Source: Labrys monachus
GTDB lineage: Bacteria > Pseudomonadota > Alphaproteobacteria > Rhizobiales > Labraceae
Direction: 5' to 3'
Assembly (NCBI RefSeq): GCF_030814655.1
Contig: NZ_JAUSVK010000001.1
Location: 62,001-126,000, forward strand
DNA: 64,000 nt
Part shown: positions 26,725 to 36,485 of the stretch, piece by piece
Numbering within the stretch: the first letter of the stretch is position 1
Layout: each line of letters begins with the position of its first letter
Position numbers and translations under genes: made by a program
The notes under the pieces: generated by a model
What the model saw: only the letters and a program-made list of their open reading frames with translations
The model's database searches: none
What the model was told of the DNA's origin: nothing

Positions 26725-27015
26725 TCAATCGCCTTCGTCGTAGTAGCGGGGGCGCGGCCTGTCATAGCCGTCGCGATAGCGCGGCGGCGGATCGGCATAA
26801 TTGTTCGGGTTCTGGTAGGGGTGGTGCCGCAAATAATGGCTCAGCTTGCAGCCGCCATGGCTGGTGACCTTGTAGCCGGGCGGGCAGGGGCTGTATTGCA
26901 CGGGCAGCACGGACGCCGTGCCGGCGACCGGCACAGGCAGGCTCGGCGCTGCCCAGGCCGCCGGCGCGCCGACACAAACCGCAGCCACAAGACCCATCAC
27001 CATCGATCGCGACAT
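26725..27015 (-). CDS. Small secreted protein, unknown function
   Basis: From ATG 27015, with GGAGG 7 nt upstream, the 96-residue product has a signal peptide (MSRSMVMGLVAAVCVGAPAA, cleavage near WAA). The mature part has CPPGYKVTSHGGCK, with two cysteines that could form a disulfide, and a basic, Tyr/Pro/Arg-rich tail (PPPRYRDGYDRPRPRYY) ending in acidic residues. This pattern is common in small periplasmic proteins of Hyphomicrobiales, none with a known job. It stands alone. Confidence 0.6.
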   Translation of the reverse strand: MSRSMVMGLVAAVCVGAPAAWAAPSLPVPVAGTASVLPVQYSPCPPGYKVTSHGGCKLSHYLRHHPYQNPNNYADPPPRYRDGYDRPRPRYYDEGD

Positions 27016-27149
27016 CACAGCCTCCATTTGACCTGCACGCCAGGGTAGCGTCCGCAGCCTCAATGCCTTCCGAGGCGATTGGTTCCGGCACATGATGCCC
27101 CTCGGGTCGTTCCGGCCGGACCGGGGAGTTGCACGGCCGGGCGCGCCTT

Positions 27150-27854
27150 TCAGGCGGCATCCTCGCGCAGCCTGGGCGGTTCGCCGGGCCCGGGGGGAGA
27201 CGCTTCGGCCGGCGCCCGCGTTCCGGCGAGGAAGATCCGCACGGCGCGGGCGATGCGTTCGCGCGTGACCTCCCGCGACAGGTCGGGATCCAGGCCCAGC
27301 AGCAGGAGCCTGGCATGCATATGGCCGACGGTCATGCCCAAGAGGACGCTCGCGGCTTCGTCGTGATCGGCGACGGCGATGCGGCCGGCTCTCGCCTGCC
27401 CGGCGATCCAGCGCGAAAGCCCGTCCTGGCCGCTCCTGGCGAGGTGGCTGAAGACGTTCTGGGACCGCTCGGCGTTGCGCATATATTCGGCGAAGATGAC
27501 GCGCTGGATGGCGATCTGCCGCGGCGAGCGGATGAACATGGCGAGGTCGGTGAGATTGTCGACCAGCTCCGTCTCGGAGGCGTCGGGCTTGTCGTTCAGG
27601 TCGGGCACGCCGCCGTGACGAGCGTCGACGAGCTCGGAAAAAAGGGCTTCCTTGGTGCCGAAGAGCTCGTAGACGGTGCGCTTCGACATGCCCGCCAGCC
27701 GGGCGATGTCGTCCATGTTCGCCGCGCCGAATCCGGCGGCGAGAAAGACGCTCTCGGCCGCCTGGAGGATCTTCGCGCGCCGCTCCTCCGGCGGCGCGCT
27801 GGGCGGCCGGCCGGGCTTGCGCCGCGCTTTCTCCATGGGGGCTGGCTGAGCCAT
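27150..27854 (-). CDS. TetR-family regulator of the RND efflux operon
   Basis: The 234-residue protein has an N-terminal TetR helix-turn-helix (KILQAAESVFLAAGFGAANMDDIARLAGMSKRTVYELFGTKEALF) after a basic PGRPP linker, and a variable C-terminal effector domain with an AcrR-type arrangement. ATG 27854 is chosen; a frame extension to 27914 would overlap the efflux lipoprotein. It is the last gene of the adaptor-pump-channel-regulator operon, 8 nt after the channel gene, and probably autoregulates the whole operon. Confidence 0.88.
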   Translation of the reverse strand: MAQPAPMEKARRKPGRPPSAPPEERRAKILQAAESVFLAAGFGAANMDDIARLAGMSKRTVYELFGTKEALFSELVDARHGGVPDLNDKPDASETELVDNLTDLAMFIRSPRQIAIQRVIFAEYMRNAERSQNVFSHLARSGQDGLSRWIAGQARAGRIAVADHDEAASVLLGMTVGHMHARLLLLGLDPDLSREVTRERIARAVRIFLAGTRAPAEASPPGPGEPPRLREDAA

Positions 27855-27862
27855 GGCAGCTG

Positions 27863-29323
27863 CTACCGGGCTCCCGAGGCCATCGCGACGGGGCGCGGCG
27901 CGCTGGGTGCCCACCCGCCGCCGAGGACCTTGTACAGGGTCGCTATATTGGTCATGCGGGACGCCTTCAAGGTGATGAGATTCTGCTGGGCCGTATAGAG
28001 AGACTGTTGCGATTGCAGCACCGAGAGGTAGCTGTCTATGCCGTCGCGGAACCGGGTCATCGACAGATCATAGTCGCGCTGATAGGCGGCGACCAGGGCC
28101 GTCTGCGCCGACATCCGTGCCGCCATCGTGCCATGCACGGCAAGGGCGTCGGCGACTTCCTTGAAGCCGGACTGGATTGCCTTTTCATACTGCGCGATGT
28201 CGATGTCCCTGTCGGCCTCGGAACTGCGGAGATTGGCGAGATTCTGGCCTCCGTCGAAGATCGGCAGGTTGAGATTGGGCGAGAACACCCATGCTCCGCT
28301 GCCGGCCTTGAACAAACGCGCCAGGGCCTGGCTGGTTCCGGCGTTGCTCGTCAGCGTGATGCTGGGGAAGAAGGCGGCACGGGCGGCGCCGATATTGGCG
28401 TTGGCGCCCTTGAGCGTGTGCTCCGCCTCCAGGATGTCGGGCCGGCGCAGCAGCACGTCCGAGGGCAGCCCGACCGGAATCCGACGGGGTTCGCCGATGC
28501 TCGCCAGGGAGTTCGGCAGGAGATCGGGAGGAACGCTCGTGCCGAGATAGAGGGTGAGGGCGTTGATGTCCTGGGCGATCTGCGCCGTATAGGACGCGAT
28601 GTCGCCGCGCGCGGTCTCGACGCTGCTGCGCTGCTGGGCGACGGCGAGGTCCGTCGAGGTGCCCGCATTGACGCTGCGCTGCGTCAGTTCGAGCGAGTCC
28701 TGCTGGCTCTTGAGGGTGCTCTGCGACAGGCTCAGATGGTCCTTGTCCGAGGCGAGCGTCGTATAGGCGTTGGCCACCTCCGAGACGAGGGTCAGGTAGC
28801 TGGTGCGATGGGCTTCCTCGCTCGCCAGGTAATTCTCCAGTTCCTGCTGCGACAGGCTCTGCAGCCGCCCGAAGAAATCGATCTCGAACGAACTGATGCC
28901 GACGCCGATGCTGCCGGAGCGGGTGACGACGTTGCCGGGGCCGGTGGTGCTCGGCTGGCGCTCGAGGGTCGCGCTGCCGGACAGGTTGATGGTGGGCAGG
29001 AGCTGGGCGTTCTGGGCCTGGAAGGTCGCCCGGGCCTTGGCGATGTCGAGCGCCGCGACCCTCAGGTCACGGTTGTTCTCCAGGGCGATGGCGATCAGCT
29101 TCCTCAGCCTGGCATCGGTGAAGAAGTCCGCCCAGCCGATATCGGCGGCTGCGGCCGGCGGCGTGCGGCCCGGCAGCCTGGCGTAGGAGGGGCCGGTAGG
29201 CCAGGCCGCGGCGGACGCCATCGCCGGACGCACATAGTCGGGCGCCAGGGTCTGGCAGCCCGCGAGCGGGACGGCTGCGATCGCAGCGGCCATCGACACG
29301 CCGAGGAGAGGTTTGATGGTCAT
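27863..29323 (-). CDS. Outer-membrane efflux lipoprotein (NodT/OprM family)
   Basis: The 486-residue protein has a lipoprotein signal with lipobox LAGC at 20-23 and then the TolC-like fold: DIGWADFFTDARLRKLIAIALENNRDLRVA near 60-90 and the duplicated helical domain to QNLITLKASRMTNIATLYKVLGGGW near the end. It forms the outer-membrane exit duct of a tripartite pump. It starts 1 nt before the RND pump's 3' end in operon order. Confidence 0.93.
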   Translation of the reverse strand: MTIKPLLGVSMAAAIAAVPLAGCQTLAPDYVRPAMASAAAWPTGPSYARLPGRTPPAAAADIGWADFFTDARLRKLIAIALENNRDLRVAALDIAKARATFQAQNAQLLPTINLSGSATLERQPSTTGPGNVVTRSGSIGVGISSFEIDFFGRLQSLSQQELENYLASEEAHRTSYLTLVSEVANAYTTLASDKDHLSLSQSTLKSQQDSLELTQRSVNAGTSTDLAVAQQRSSVETARGDIASYTAQIAQDINALTLYLGTSVPPDLLPNSLASIGEPRRIPVGLPSDVLLRRPDILEAEHTLKGANANIGAARAAFFPSITLTSNAGTSQALARLFKAGSGAWVFSPNLNLPIFDGGQNLANLRSSEADRDIDIAQYEKAIQSGFKEVADALAVHGTMAARMSAQTALVAAYQRDYDLSMTRFRDGIDSYLSVLQSQQSLYTAQQNLITLKASRMTNIATLYKVLGGGWAPSAPRPVAMASGAR

Positions 29324-29324
29324 G

Positions 29325-32300
29325 TCAGTGAGCCTCGGAAGGAGCCGAAAGAGGGGATGGAGAGCCGGCTTCTCCGCCTCGCAGCTTCGGCTTGAAGACC
29401 CGGCGGACGAGCACGAAGAACAGGGGCACGAAGAAGACGCCGAGCAGGGTTGCGGCGATCATGCCGCCCATGACGCCGATGCCGATGTCGTTCTGGGCGC
29501 CGGAGCCGGCGCCGTTGCTGATCGCCAGCGGCAGGACGCCGAGGATGAAGGCCAGGGACGTCATCAGGATCGGCCGCAGGCGCTGGCGGACGGCGAGGAG
29601 CGTCGCCTCGACCAGGTCCATGCCCTTCTCCTGCAGATCCTTGGCGAATTCGACGATGAGGATGGCGTTCTTGGCGGCGAGGCCGATGGTGGTGAGGAGG
29701 CCGACCTGGAAATAGACGTCGTTGGAAAGGCCCGCCCAGGTCGCCGCCGCCACTGCGCCGATCATGCCGAGCGGGACCACCAGCATCACCGAGAAGGGGA
29801 TCGACCAGCTTTCATAGAGGGCCGCCAGGCAAAGGAAGATGACCAGCATCGACAGGCCGTAGAGGAGGAGGGTCTGCGATCCCGCCTGCCGCTCCTGATA
29901 GGACAGCCCGGTCCACTCATAGCCGATGCCGGGCGGCAGCTTCGCCGCGATCTGCTCCGCCGCAGCCATGGCCACGCCGCTGGAGATGCCGGGCCGCGGC
30001 TGGCCCAGGATCTCGACCGAGGAAATGCCGTTGTAGCGTTCGAGACGCGGCGAGCCATAGGTCCAATGCGCCTGGGAGAAGGACGAGAACGGCACCATCT
30101 CCCCGGTCGTATTGCGGACATACCAGCGATAGAGATCCTCGGGCTGCATGCGCGCGGCGGCTTCCGACTGCATGTAGACCTTCTTCACGCGTCCGCGGTC
30201 GATGAAGTCGTCGACATAGCTCGAGCCCCATGCCGCCGACAGGGTGTTGTTGATGTCGGAGAAGGTGAGGCCGAGCGCGCCGGCGCGCCCGCGGTCGACG
30301 TCGATCTGGAACTGCGGCGCATCCTCCTGGCCGTTCGGCCGCACGGCGACGAGCCGTCCGTCCTGCGCCGCCATGCCGAGGAACTGGTTGCGCGCCGCCA
30401 TGAGCTTGTCATGGCCGAGGCCGGCGCGGTCCTCGAGCTCTAGATCGAAGCCGGTGGCGTTTCCGAGCTCGATCACGGCGGGCGGCGGGAAGGCGAAGGC
30501 CATCGCGTCGCGGATCTGCGAGAAGGCCGCCATCGCCCGGCCGGCGACCGCGCCGACCTTGAGGGCCGGGCTCTTGCGTTCGCTCCAATCCCTGAGCTTC
30601 AAGAAGGCGACGCCCATGTTCTGGCCCGAGCCGGCGAAGCTGAAGCCCGCCACGGAGAAGACGGATTCGACGGCGTCCTTCTCGTCCTTGAGGAAGTGGT
30701 CCTCGACCTGCTTGAGGACGCCCAGCGTCCGCGCCTGCGTGGCGCCGCTCGGCAGGACGACCTGGGCGAACATCACGCCCTGATCCTCATCGGGAAGAAA
30801 GCCGCTGGGCAGGCGCGAGAACAGGAAGACCAGGCCGCCGACGATGAGCAGGTAGACCAGGCCGAAGCGCAGGCCTCGTCTCAGGATGCCGCGCACCATC
30901 GACTGATAGCCGCGGGTCGTGCTGTCGAAGCCCCGATTGAACAGGCCGAAGAGGCCGCGCTTCTCGTGGTGCCCCTGTGCGGCGGGTTTCAGCAGCGTGG
31001 CGCACAAAGCGGGCGTGAGGATCAGCGCCACCAGCACCGACAGCACCATGGCCGAGACGATGGTGACCGAGAATTGCCGATAGATGATGCCGGTCGAGCC
31101 GCCGAAGAAGGCCATGGGCACGAACACGGCCGAGAGGACGAGAGCGACGCCGACCAGCGCTCCCGTGATCTGGTCCATCGACTTGCGGGTGGCCTCCAGC
31201 GGCCCGAGCTTGTCCTCGGCCATCACCCGTTCGACGTTCTCGACGACGACGATGGCGTCGTCGACGAGGAGGCCGATCGCCAGCACCATCGCGAACATCG
31301 TCAGCGTGTTGATGGAATAGCCGAAAACCGCCAGCACGCCGAAGGTGCCGAGCAGCACCACGGGCACCGCGATGGTGGGGATCAGGGTGGCCCTGAAGCT
31401 CTGCAGGAAGACATACATCACCACGAAGACGAGGCCGATCGCCTCGAACAGCGTCTTGATCACCTCCTCGATCGAGATGCTGACGAAGGGCGTGGTGTCG
31501 TAGGGATAGACCGTCTTCAGCCCGTGCGGATAGAAGCGTTCGAGCTCGGCCAGCCGGGCCCGCACCGCGGTGGCGGTGTCGAGCGCGTTCGCGCCGGTGG
31601 CGAGCTTGATGGCGAAGCCGGCCGCGGGCTTGCCGTTGTAGCGGGCGTCCGTCGTGTAGCTTTCGCCGCCGAGCTCGACGCGGGCGACGTCGCGCAGGCG
31701 CACCATCGAGCCGTCGGTGTTGGTCCGCAGGATGACGTCCTCGAACTCCGCGGGCGTCCGCAGGCGGCTCTGCGCCAGGACGGTGGCGTTCAGTTCCTGG
31801 CCGTCGACGGCCGGCGTCCCGCCGAGCTGCCCTGCGGATATCTGGGCGTTCTGTGCGGTGAGCGCCGTCGAGACGTCCGACGGCGTCATGGCGTAATTGT
31901 TCAGCTTGCTCGGATCGAGCCAGATCCGCATCGCATATTGGGCGCCGAACAGCTGGGTGTCGCCGACGCCCGGCACCCGGCTCAGCGGGTCCTGCAGGTT
32001 GCTCGCCACATAGTCGGTGATGTCGTTGTAGCTCATGCTGTCGTCTTCGGAGACGAAGCCGAGCACGAGGAGGAAGCTGGAGGAGGATTTCGCGACTTTG
32101 ATGCCCTGCTGCTGAACGACCTGCGGCAGCAGGGGGGTGGCGAGCTGCAGCTTGTTCTGCACCTGCACCTGGGCGATGTCCGGATCGGTGCCGTTGGCGA
32201 AGGTGATGGTGAGGGTGAGGCTGCCGGTCGAATCGCTGGTCGAGGACATATAGAGCAGGTTGTCGATGCCCTGCATCTTCTGCTCGATGATCTGGGTGAC

Positions 32301-32480
32301 GGTGTCCTGCAGCGTCTGCGCCGATGCGCCCGGATAGGTCGCGCTGATGGCGACCGCGGGCGGCGCGATGCTCGGATATTGGGCGATGGACAGGCTGCGG
32401 ATGGCGAGCACGCCGCCGAGCATGATGATGATGGCGATGACCCAGGCGAAGACGGGCCGGTCGATGAAGAAGCGAGCCAT
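29325..32480 (-). CDS. RND efflux pump, HAE1 family (AcrB/MexB-like)
   Basis: The 1051-residue inner-membrane transporter starts [20 protein letters not shown], typical of HAE1 pumps. The proton-relay Asp pair is in [20 protein letters not shown] near residue 405, and the second-half counterpart [14 protein letters not shown] lies in helix 10. Two large periplasmic loops follow TM1 and TM7. It expels hydrophobic compounds such as drugs, solvents or plant metabolites using the proton gradient, with the adaptor and outer-membrane channel encoded on either side. Confidence 0.96.
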   Translation of the reverse strand: MARFFIDRPVFAWVIAIIIMLGGVLAIRSLSIAQYPSIAPPAVAISATYPGASAQTLQDTVTQIIEQKMQGIDNLLYMSSTSDSTGSLTLTITFANGTDPDIAQVQVQNKLQLATPLLPQVVQQQGIKVAKSSSSFLLVLGFVSEDDSMSYNDITDYVASNLQDPLSRVPGVGDTQLFGAQYAMRIWLDPSKLNNYAMTPSDVSTALTAQNAQISAGQLGGTPAVDGQELNATVLAQSRLRTPAEFEDVILRTNTDGSMVRLRDVARVELGGESYTTDARYNGKPAAGFAIKLATGANALDTATAVRARLAELERFYPHGLKTVYPYDTTPFVSISIEEVIKTLFEAIGLVFVVMYVFLQSFRATLIPTIAVPVVLLGTFGVLAVFGYSINTLTMFAMVLAIGLLVDDAIVVVENVERVMAEDKLGPLEATRKSMDQITGALVGVALVLSAVFVPMAFFGGSTGIIYRQFSVTIVSAMVLSVLVALILTPALCATLLKPAAQGHHEKRGLFGLFNRGFDSTTRGYQSMVRGILRRGLRFGLVYLLIVGGLVFLFSRLPSGFLPDEDQGVMFAQVVLPSGATQARTLGVLKQVEDHFLKDEKDAVESVFSVAGFSFAGSGQNMGVAFLKLRDWSERKSPALKVGAVAGRAMAAFSQIRDAMAFAFPPPAVIELGNATGFDLELEDRAGLGHDKLMAARNQFLGMAAQDGRLVAVRPNGQEDAPQFQIDVDRGRAGALGLTFSDINNTLSAAWGSSYVDDFIDRGRVKKVYMQSEAAARMQPEDLYRWYVRNTTGEMVPFSSFSQAHWTYGSPRLERYNGISSVEILGQPRPGISSGVAMAAAEQIAAKLPPGIGYEWTGLSYQERQAGSQTLLLYGLSMLVIFLCLAALYESWSIPFSVMLVVPLGMIGAVAAATWAGLSNDVYFQVGLLTTIGLAAKNAILIVEFAKDLQEKGMDLVEATLLAVRQRLRPILMTSLAFILGVLPLAISNGAGSGAQNDIGIGVMGGMIAATLLGVFFVPLFFVLVRRVFKPKLRGGEAGSPSPLSAPSEAH

Positions 32481-32488
32481 GGCCTATC

Positions 32489-33697
32489 TCACTTGTCTGC
32501 GGTCATCGTTGCCGACCCGCCGGCTGGCGCCTGCCCGGCGGCGGCGTCGAGCGAAACGGTTTGGACCGCGACGCCGGGGCGGACCTTCTGAAGGCCGTCC
32601 ATGATCAGGCGGTCGCCGGCTTCCAGACCCTTCGATATCCACCAGCCGGCGCCGACCGAACGGTAGATGCCGAGGGTTCGCGCCTCGACCTTGCCCTCGC
32701 CGTTGACGACGAGGGCGGTGGCGTTGCCCTGCTGGTCGCGGGTGACGCCCCGTTGCGGCACCACGATGGCGTTGTCGTCGACGCCTTCCTCCACGAGGGT
32801 GCGGACATACATGCCGGGCAGCAGCTCCTCGTGCGGATTGGGGAAGACGGCGCGGAGCGTGACGGCGCCCGTCGTCGTGGAGACCGTCACGTCGGAGAAT
32901 TCGAGCCGTCCGGGAAGCGGGTACTCGGTGCCGTCGGGCAGGAAGAGGCGGACATTCGCGCCGGCGGTGCTCGGATATTTGAGCGTCCCGTCGGCGAGCT
33001 GGCGCTTGAGGCGGAGCAGCTCGGTGCTCGACTGGGAGACGTCGACATAGATGGGGTCGAGCTGCTGCACGGTGGCCAGCGTCGTCGACTGGCTTGCCGT
33101 CACCAGCGCGCCGGCGGTGACCGCAGACTTGCCGATGCGGCCGGAAATCGGCGACGTCACCTTGGTGTAGGCGAGATTGATGCGTGCACTTTCGAGCGAT
33201 GCCCTGGCGGAGGCGACGTCGGCGAAATTCTGCTTCAGCGTGGCGCCGGCATCGTCGGCATCCTGCTGGCTGACCGCCCGCGCCTTGGCGAGGTCGGCGT
33301 AGCGCTGGGCCTTCAGCTGCGAGCTGGCGACATTGGCCTGCGCCTTCTCCAGCGCCGCCTCGGCGCTGTCGTAGGAGGCCTGATAGCTGGCCGGATCGAT
33401 CTGGTAGAGAAGATCGCCGGCCTTCACCTCCGATCCCTCCTTGAAGTCGCGGCGCTGGACGATGCCGCCGACCTGCGGCCGGACCTCCGCCACCAGATAG
33501 GCGCTGGTGCGGCCCGGCAGTTCCTCGGTGACGGCGAGCCGCTCGCGCTTGACGGTGACGAAGCCGACCTGCGGCGGGCCCTGCTGCGGCGGCGCACCGG
33601 CGGCGCTCTGCTGATCGTTGCAACTGGCGAGCATCGCGACCGCCGCCAGAGCGAGGCCGCAGCGAAGGGGTGAAGCACGGCGCGAAAAGCGCATCAT
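32489..33697 (-). CDS. RND efflux periplasmic adaptor (AcrA/MexA-like)
   Basis: From ATG 33697 the protein has 402 residues. A lipoprotein signal with LASC lipobox near 22-25 anchors it in the membrane. The order of parts is normal: barrel-sandwich (RPQVGGIVQRRDFKEGSEVKAGDLLYQID near 75-103), alpha-hairpin (about 104-165), beta-barrel and membrane-proximal domains. It is the first gene of the operon; a second ATG at 33694 is equally possible. Confidence 0.94.
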   Translation of the reverse strand: MMRFSRRASPLRCGLALAAVAMLASCNDQQSAAGAPPQQGPPQVGFVTVKRERLAVTEELPGRTSAYLVAEVRPQVGGIVQRRDFKEGSEVKAGDLLYQIDPASYQASYDSAEAALEKAQANVASSQLKAQRYADLAKARAVSQQDADDAGATLKQNFADVASARASLESARINLAYTKVTSPISGRIGKSAVTAGALVTASQSTTLATVQQLDPIYVDVSQSSTELLRLKRQLADGTLKYPSTAGANVRLFLPDGTEYPLPGRLEFSDVTVSTTTGAVTLRAVFPNPHEELLPGMYVRTLVEEGVDDNAIVVPQRGVTRDQQGNATALVVNGEGKVEARTLGIYRSVGAGWWISKGLEAGDRLIMDGLQKVRPGVAVQTVSLDAAAGQAPAGGSATMTADK

Positions 33698-33771
33698 GGT
33701 GGCCTTATGGGATCGAGTATCGGAGGAGGAACGGGAAAACCGTCCGGCGCGGGATCGCGTCGCCAAATTTA

Positions 33772-33787
33772 AAAACTATAAAGTTTT
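33772..33787. promoter_or_regulatory. Inverted repeat in the efflux operon promoter region
   Basis: AAAACT-ATAA-AGTTTT is a perfect inverted repeat (6-bp arms, 4-nt spacer) in an AT-rich patch, 75-90 nt upstream of the adaptor ATG. It could be the operator of the TetR protein encoded at the operon's end, or part of the promoter. Confidence 0.4.
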
Positions 33788-33832
33788 GTAATTGTCAAAT
33801 GCAATGCTGCGCTGCGGCATGACCGATCGGTC

Positions 33833-33846
33833 TTGACCGGCGTCAA
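33833..33846. promoter_or_regulatory. FNR/FixK-type box TTGA-CCGGCG-TCAA
   Basis: An exact TTGA-N6-TCAA inverted repeat lies 105 nt before the PRPP-synthetase-like start. Position and form fit activation by an FNR/FixK-type regulator under low oxygen. Confidence 0.6.
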
Positions 33847-33951
33847 TGCGGCTGCGCCATCGCCGTCCATGCTGGCGGACGGGCCCCGCGCCGGCGCCCG
33901 GGGCGCGACCTCATGACGGGGGCGCCGGTGCTGCGGACCTGGAGGAGCGAC

Positions 33952-34983
33952 ATGCCGGACAACGAGACCCTCTGGTCCCCGGCCGCCGTGCGGCCCGTCG
34001 CGGGCGCCGGCTTCTGCCTGTTCGCCCTCGCCGGGACCGACCACCTCGGCGAGGCGGTGAGCGCCCTGCTCGGGGCGCCGCTCACCGCCCACGAGGAGCG
34101 CGATTTCGAGGATGGCGAGCACAAGGCCAGGCCCCTCGGCCCGGTCGCCGGCCGCGACGTCTATGTCCTGCACAGCCTGAACGGCTCGTCCGGCCGGAGC
34201 GCCAACGACAAGCTTTGCCGGCTTCTGTTCTTCATCGGGGCCGTGAAGGATGCCGGGGCCGCGCGGGTGACGGCGGTGGTGCCGTATCTGTGCTACGCCC
34301 GCAAGGATCGCCGCACCAAGCCGAACGATCCCGTGACGACCCGCTATGTCGGCGCTCTCTTCGAGGCGGTGGGGACCGATGCGGTCGTCACGCTCGAAGT
34401 GCACAACGACGCGGCGTTCGAGAACGCCTTTCGCTGCCGCACGGTGGCGCTGAGCGCCGCGCCGCTCTTGATCGAGAGGATCCGGGCCGTGGTGGGAACG
34501 GAGCCCTTGTGCGTGGTCTCGCCGGACCTCGGCGGCGGCAAGCGGGCCGAGCTCCTGCGCGAGGCCCTCGAGCGGCAGACCGGACAGCGGATCGGCAGGG
34601 CCTTCGCCGAGAAGCATCGCAGCGCCGGCACGGTCAGCGGCGACCTCTTCGTCGGCGAGGTCGAAGGCAGGACGTGCATCATCGTGGACGACCTCGTCAG
34701 CACGGGCGGCACGCTGCTGCGGGCGGCGACGGCGGCACGGAAGGCGGGGGCCCGCCGGGTGATCGCCTGCGCCGCCCACGGCCTGTTTTCGGCCGGCGCC
34801 GAGCAGGTCCTCGCCGACCCGGCGATCGAGCGCTTCATCGTGACGGACACGGCGGCGCCTTTTCGCCTGCCGGACGGGATCTGCCGGGACAAGCTCGACA
34901 TCGTCCCCGCCGCGCCGCTGCTGGCCGAGGCGATCCGCCGGCTGCACGAGAACGAGCCCTTCGCGGATCTCCTGGCCTCTTGA
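33952..34983 (+). CDS. Ribose-phosphate pyrophosphokinase (PRPP synthetase) homologue
   Basis: ATG 33952 was chosen because GGAGGAG lies directly before it; the product has 343 residues. It matches PrsA: the ATP-binding flexible-loop region PYLCYARKDRRTKPNDPVTTR near 108-128, then the PRPP-binding signature CIIVDDLVSTGGTL near 244-257. It makes PRPP from ribose 5-phosphate and ATP for nucleotide, His and Trp synthesis. It is divergent from the usual housekeeping PrsA (a K instead of Q in the YARQDR motif, and longer), so it is probably a second copy. Such extra copies occur in low-oxygen/dormancy regulons; the upstream TTGA-N6-TCAA box supports that reading. Confidence 0.82.
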   Translation: MPDNETLWSPAAVRPVAGAGFCLFALAGTDHLGEAVSALLGAPLTAHEERDFEDGEHKARPLGPVAGRDVYVLHSLNGSSGRSANDKLCRLLFFIGAVKDAGAARVTAVVPYLCYARKDRRTKPNDPVTTRYVGALFEAVGTDAVVTLEVHNDAAFENAFRCRTVALSAAPLLIERIRAVVGTEPLCVVSPDLGGGKRAELLREALERQTGQRIGRAFAEKHRSAGTVSGDLFVGEVEGRTCIIVDDLVSTGGTLLRAATAARKAGARRVIACAAHGLFSAGAEQVLADPAIERFIVTDTAAPFRLPDGICRDKLDIVPAAPLLAEAIRRLHENEPFADLLAS

Positions 34984-35008
34984 TTCCGTCCGTCGCCCCG
35001 CTTGCGGC

Positions 35009-35022
35009 TTGACGACGATCAA
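35009..35022. promoter_or_regulatory. FNR/FixK-type box TTGA-CGACGA-TCAA
   Basis: An exact TTGA-N6-TCAA repeat lies 50 nt upstream of the start of the interrupted gene at 35073, a suitable distance for class II-type activation. Confidence 0.6.
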
Positions 35023-35072
35023 GGCGGCAGGCGGCGCCGCGCGTCAAAGTGCGGGAGACTGTCCGGAGGCGC

Positions 35073-35282
35073 ATGATGACCACGCTCGCGACCCTTTCTC
35101 CGCCCCTGAAACGCCTCTTCGACCGCATCGACGCCACGCCGGTCGATTCCGCCCTGGGTGCGGCGCTCGAACTCTGGCTCGTCCGGCGCGACGGCCTGCT
35201 TTTTCCCGCCCTGGCCGATTCCGACTTCGCGGCGCGGGAAGGCGGCACGGCCGGCCTGTTCGCCTGCCGGAGGGCGTCGTGG
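35073..35282 (+). pseudogene. 5' part of an unknown gene interrupted by a transposon-like element
   Basis: ATG 35073 follows GGAGG. The 70 codons before the insertion read MMTTLATLSPPLKRLFDRID ... GLFACRRASW. After the element, the same reading frame resumes at about 38988 with GEARGWRLLFGENARPWLVL. The rejoined protein (about 170 residues) has no family I recognise; it has a PAS-like look. Its FNR/FixK box marks it as a former member of the regulon. Confidence 0.65.
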
Positions 35283-35346
35283 CAGGCTGTGCAAGAACTC
35301 AGTCCGGCAGTGTCCGAGCTCGGCTGACGCGACGCGAAGCCCCTGC

Positions 35347-36485
35347 TCAGCTTGGAATGATCGCTGTAGAGCCAAAGGCGTTCACCGCATGGAGGATATT
35401 GAAGGCAAGGATCGAGAGCGCCGCTTCGGCTTTCACCGCCCTAAGCCCCCTGGTGAGGAACCTTCCACCACCCGACATGCGCTTGATCGTCCCGAAGGGG
35501 TGCTCAACGGTACATCGGCGGATCGGCATCAAGCTGGGGTCGGCGTAAATTCTCGCCTCCATTCGGTCCAGAGCGCCTTGATCAACCAGTCCATGAATCG
35601 TGCGCTGGGCGCCGGGCGTGCATCGCGGCTTCAACCTGCAACTCGGGCAGGCCGAAGTGCGATATCGGATCGCCCGGTTCCGGGTGTGTAGACCAGACGG
35701 TCGAAGGGCCTTTCCGGCCGGGCAGCGGATGGTGTCGCAGGCGTTGTCGTAGACGAACTGGGCCGGAAGTGATCGGAGTTCATGGCGCCGCGCTTGATCG
35801 GGCTGCCACCTGATCCCCTCTCGCTCGCAACGCGCGATTTCCGCGGCATTGGAGTACCCACCGCCCGTCAGTACCTGGATCTGGTCGACCTCCAGCACCT
35901 TCTTCGCCGCCACGGACACGGGGTGCAGCATGGGACTGTCGTTGGCGTCGTTGGAGACGTCGTGATGGACAATCAGCCCGCTGTCGACGTCCACCACGCT
36001 CTGGAGATTATACGATGGCATCTTGGGCGCACGGCCATAGCCCATCGGCTTGCCTCCGGCTCACCGAGGACGAGCGCCTTTTCGTCGCGACGCTCCAACT
36101 CCTGCTGCCTTCGGACGAGCCGATCCTTCCGGCGCTGGAGCGAAGCTATGGCGGCCGCAAAATTCTCACGGTGCAATGGCTGATTCTCGAAGCCCTGGGC
36201 CCCGGTCTCGTCAATGATGTCGAGTCGGTCGAGGTAGTACGCGATCTCCTTTTCGGTGTGCGCGATGTCTCGGACGAGACGTTCGGCGCCGGCGATGTTC
36301 TTTGGGCTCGCGACCGCTCGCATCTTGGTTCCGTCCACCGCCACGACGCGCCCGCCGACGAGCCCTTGTTTCCGGCAGACGAAGGCCGCGCTGGCGGCGA
36401 TGATCGCCTCCGGATTGTCGTGCCGAAACGCGGCAATGGTGCGGTAGTCCGGCGCCAGCCGGCGCTCCCGGGTCTTTTCCAGACG
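35347..36485 (-). pseudogene. IS1182-family transposase, truncated and frameshifted
   Basis: The C-terminal DDE-type half is recognisable: VDGTKMRAVASPKNIAGAER, MGYGRAPKMPSYNLQSVVDV, GLIVHHDVSNDANDSPML, and the end TIKRMSGGGRFLTRGLRAVK. One base appears deleted near 36042 (gaggcaagccgATG), breaking the frame. The first 100-odd codons are absent: homology begins at about 36485, directly at the 3' end of lysR, so the element was cut there. It cannot be active. Confidence 0.85.

Noticed and set aside
26290-27048. 252-codon plus-strand frame in the gap after the autotransporter
   Set aside because: No domain or good start; its second half is antisense to the small secreted protein, which has a signal peptide and ribosome binding site.
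30696-32591. 631-codon frame antisense to the RND pump
   Set aside because: His/Asp/Glu-rich shadow of the pump gene; no recognisable fold.
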